From the NCBI GenBank assembly GCA_003667245.1, contig RCNN01000048.1:1-64000 (forward strand): a DNA stretch of 64,000 bases, given 5' to 3'. The notes beneath the pieces are model-generated. The model made no database searches, had not been told where the DNA came from, and saw nothing but the letters and a program-made list of their open reading frames with translations. The stretch is from Heterostelium multicystogenum (taxonomy: Eukaryota; Evosea; Eumycetozoa; Acytosteliales; Acytosteliaceae). The stretch's first letter is position 1; each line of letters starts with the position of its first letter. Below, in pieces: positions 61,112 to 64,000 of this stretch. Both the position numbers and the translations under genes were made by a program.

Positions 61112-64000
61112 ATGAAATACATCTTATTGGTTACTTTTATTATTCTATTTCAATTGAATTGCACAGGTTTGTAGTGTTTTCATGTACTCTATTTTATATG
61201 TTATTCATACTTTACTAGTTGGACAATTAAGGAATCAAACTAAATTTAGAGATGCGTTTCAATTTACTCAGAATGGAATTACTACGTGTTTCACAGAGAT
61301 TTCTTTTCAGGTTTTGACGAGTCTTGAGTTTAAAATATCATCAAACACCAGTCTTAACTCCGAATATTTAAATCTTAAAAATGGAACACAATCTATTGGG
61401 TACAACATTTATCTTACCAATTTAGCCTATAATATCAATCAGACATCTATTGCTTTAAATGTCTCATCGAATTATTTCGTATTGAATTTAGACAACAAGT
61501 GTACAGGTAAGTTTTCTTTGGAGTATTTTTGTCTGGTGATTCTAATATTGATACTATTATATCAATTTTAGACCCTCTCATACTTTGGAGTCAAGTGAAT
61601 ATTATAGATCAAATGATGATGAATGGATATATGATTATTATTTTACAGCTGCCAGAGGAATTCGTTAGATATACACCTCCACCCGTCGGATATTCCTGCT
61701 CAATTGATTCACAACCATATGAGTGTGTTATCTTTTTCCCCAAGAATCTAGGTATTGCAGAGTATATGTTGGTGTTAGCACCAATTATCCATCAACAGAT
61801 CTGAAGTCTTCATTTGTGTTAACAATTTCCTTGGGACAACAAAATTTGTTTAATAGAAGAATAGATTCACTCTTGCCATGGAATAGTAAATATCATATGT
61901 TCTTTTAAACAAATTATATTATTAACATGTTATTTTAAAGATACTTCCCCAATCATTATTATTAATGAATCCGTCATTCCTAATAACAATTCTATGGTAC
62001 CGAAAAACTATCCAAATTCCATAGAAAATAGACTCACCAATATTGTGAGGACACTTTCGATTCAAACAGCCAATGAAAATACACCATTTTACTTTTTGAC
62101 TTCTTTTTCAGCTTTCTTTGTTAAAGATCGAAATGACACATATATAGAATTCCAACAATTAACAAATACTTTTGATGCATATTCTATATATCTACTCAAA
62201 AAACCAAGTCTATCCACATTCGTTTGTATCAAATACTTTAAACACAACTAATGGTAAGTACAATTAATATTCTCTTTTACTCTTTTTAGAAAATTGTACA
62301 AATTAATTGATTCTTATTAAAAGCTTTGGTAATGAGTATAAATTCATCTGTAGTTTCACAGACTTCCAATATTAGTTTGGTTTCTTTTACATTTTGACTC
62401 AAATGGAACATTCAAAAGATACAGTCTAAACAATGTATTTATTTCTATAAATAGTGTGGACATTGCAAAAATGGATTTAATTCTATCAACAGTAGATTTT
62501 AAATTCAAAGTGGAGATTCCAGTCTTATCGTCATCGAATCGAATAATAGCTATATGGGATGCCTTTACAGGATACAGAGATATTTCAAATAAGACAAGTA
62601 TTATTTTACAAAAATATCTATTTTTAACAATTAATAACTAACTCCTAATAGACTCTGTAGTTAAGATGGAACTTAAAGTGTTTAATAGAATTCAATTGAC
62701 ACCTCATATGTATATTGCACAAGCGATAGTGAAAACTCCAATTGAATTGGTTCAAACTCCACCAACTAAATCCCCCTATGTTTTTTCTATCGATAACGAT
62801 ACATGTATCTTTGAATATCTATTGCCAAATTGGGTTCTCTTGAATAGTATTACAATCACAGACATCAATATGAACAACTTATTTCTTACACCCAACATTC
62901 CTTATAATTATAATTTCAATGTATATCAAAATCTACCATATGGTAAGTATAAATAGAATAGAATAACAAACAAGATCATCATTGATATTAACTTATTTAT
63001 ATCAATTAAAGAAAATGCATTCTTTGAAAAGAAATACTATTTCGAAAAGAATAATATTGATCTGACCAATGGACCTGTCCAAAATATTTTGTTCATTAAT
63101 CTCACCATTAATGATCCGACAATCAATCCTCAATTCATGATCGATAGTCAATTGTTTACAGGATATTTCGATTTTAAGACCAATCTTTACAAGATCCCAT
63201 TCACAATTCAAACATGTCATCCACAAGGTCCAATCGTCTATAGTATAGTAGACTCTTTGTCTACAACCTATGAGGATGCATATAAGGTACCATTAGTTGT
63301 CAGTAAATCAAGTAAGTAAATCAATATTATAATATTTATATCAAATAACTAATATTTTTCTTTCTTTACTATACTAAAAGATGGAGATTTAATTCCTCCA
63401 ATGGTGAGCAATATTATTGTAAATACACCATCTTTCAATCTGAGTTCCGATATTAATATTATAGAACTGGCATGGACTATCCATATTGTGGATAAAAAGG
63501 GTGGATTTTCACATGGAACTCTGAAGCTTATCTCTAGTATTGATCCACTTCCATATACAATCTCTTTCAACTCAACCAATCTTATCAGTGGTAACAAATT
63601 TGATGGTGAATATTATGTAAGATTTTCATACCAATTTAATGGATGTAGATCTCATACACTTCAACTCTACAATGCTACACTATTTGATAGCAGCTCTGTA
63701 AATTTATACATGCTTCATTATGAAACTATACAAACCAGATACGATTCATTCAATCAAATCTATCTGGATCCAATCATTTCAAACAACCTGTATATTGATA
63801 TTGTTTGCCAAGGTAAGTTAAAATCCTAACGATCTAAGGAGTTTAAACTGACTATGTTTTCTTTAGGAAAAATGTTACCTGTCACAACTCCAAGTCTTAC
63901 CAACTTTAACATGAATAGAACATTTGTAGATGTGACATCTGATTCTAGAGGTATTAGCTTTGAAGCATCTTTTAATTCTAGTGCTGGTATTTCAACAAGA
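61112..64000 (+). CDS. Large multi-exon secreted or surface protein, ComC-like, partial
   Basis: ATG 61112 opens a signal peptide (MKYILLVTFIILFQLNCTG). Introns: 61167-61218 and 61507-61571, plus several more short ones (about 61907-61939, 62250-62320, 62585-62660, 62943-63009, 63313-63380, 63812-63866). Many exons open with a D/S-P or aromatic residue after a GT-AG intron in the same phase. N-glycosylation sequons are dense (NQT, NTS, NGT, NVS). Segments such as IPPMVSNIIVNTPSFNLSSD, IELAWTIHIVDKKGG and TPSLTNFNMNRTFVDVTSDS follow the pattern of dictyostelid ComC and related EGF/IPT-containing surface proteins, in which such domains precede EGF repeats and a membrane anchor. The C-terminal part lies beyond the window. 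Slips lie near 61770 and 62400. Confidence 0.6.

Noticed and set aside
1..64000. CRISPR arrays, rRNA genes, complete transposons or prophage-like modules
   Set aside because: None seen; repeats are simple microsatellites or coding tracts, and gene structure is eukaryotic with GT-AG introns.

Overview
The window looks like nuclear DNA of a dictyostelid social amoeba. The evidence is AT-rich, homopolymer-filled intergenic DNA; short (about 40-130 bp) AT-rich GT-AG introns; CAA/AAC/ACA triplet runs giving Gln, Asn and Thr tracts; and dictyostelid-style gene content (a frizzled/smoothened-like receptor, a ComC-like multi-exon surface protein, LRR paralogs with a CLU-type domain). Codon use is less AT-biased than I would expect of D. 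discoideum, so another dictyostelid is likely. I cannot name the species.

Layout. 1-8 kb: an unassigned Ser/Pro-repeat gene (-, partial), a DUF4419 gene (+), an RRP5/PDCD11-type ribosome biogenesis gene (+) that appears to lack its N-terminal half, and a small membrane protein (-). 8.9-20 kb: a UBE3A/E6AP-type HECT ubiquitin ligase, the spliceosomal helicase Aquarius, a class I phosphatidylinositol transfer protein and a probable NSL1/Mis14-like kinetochore subunit, all +. 20-27 kb: a five-exon Yippee gene (-), a GNAT acetyltransferase (-), a decayed coding-like island, a MOSC protein (+) and a frizzled-like receptor (-). 28-33 kb: a tandem pair of SLC43-like MFS transporters (-). 34-45 kb: a tandem pair of CLU-domain plus LRR proteins (-), with a small candidate gene between them. 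46-59 kb: Hop2/PSMC3IP, a type I membrane protein, an F-box-like/SDR fusion, eEFSec, gamma-SNAP (-) and an APC-family transporter. 59-64 kb: an MTH1-type Nudix hydrolase (-), a secreted CAP protein (-) and the start of a large ComC-like protein running off the end.

Most genes are unrelated housekeeping genes packed on both strands. The cohesive parts are the two local duplications (SLC43-like and CLU-LRR). Many otherwise conserved genes carry one to five single-base frame breaks, often at homopolymers, while others (GNAT, MOSC, Hop2, Yippee, Nudix, CAP) are perfectly open. I read most breaks as sequencing or assembly indels rather than pseudogenes. Gene spans are therefore given from inferred start to inferred stop across the breaks.

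I found no CRISPR array, rRNA, convincing tRNA, complete transposon or new defence-type system. The most interesting items are the apparently half-length RRP5, the CLU-LRR pair with a high-identity tract and an intron difference, the non-canonical SDR fusion, and the Yippee gene assembled from mini-exons.
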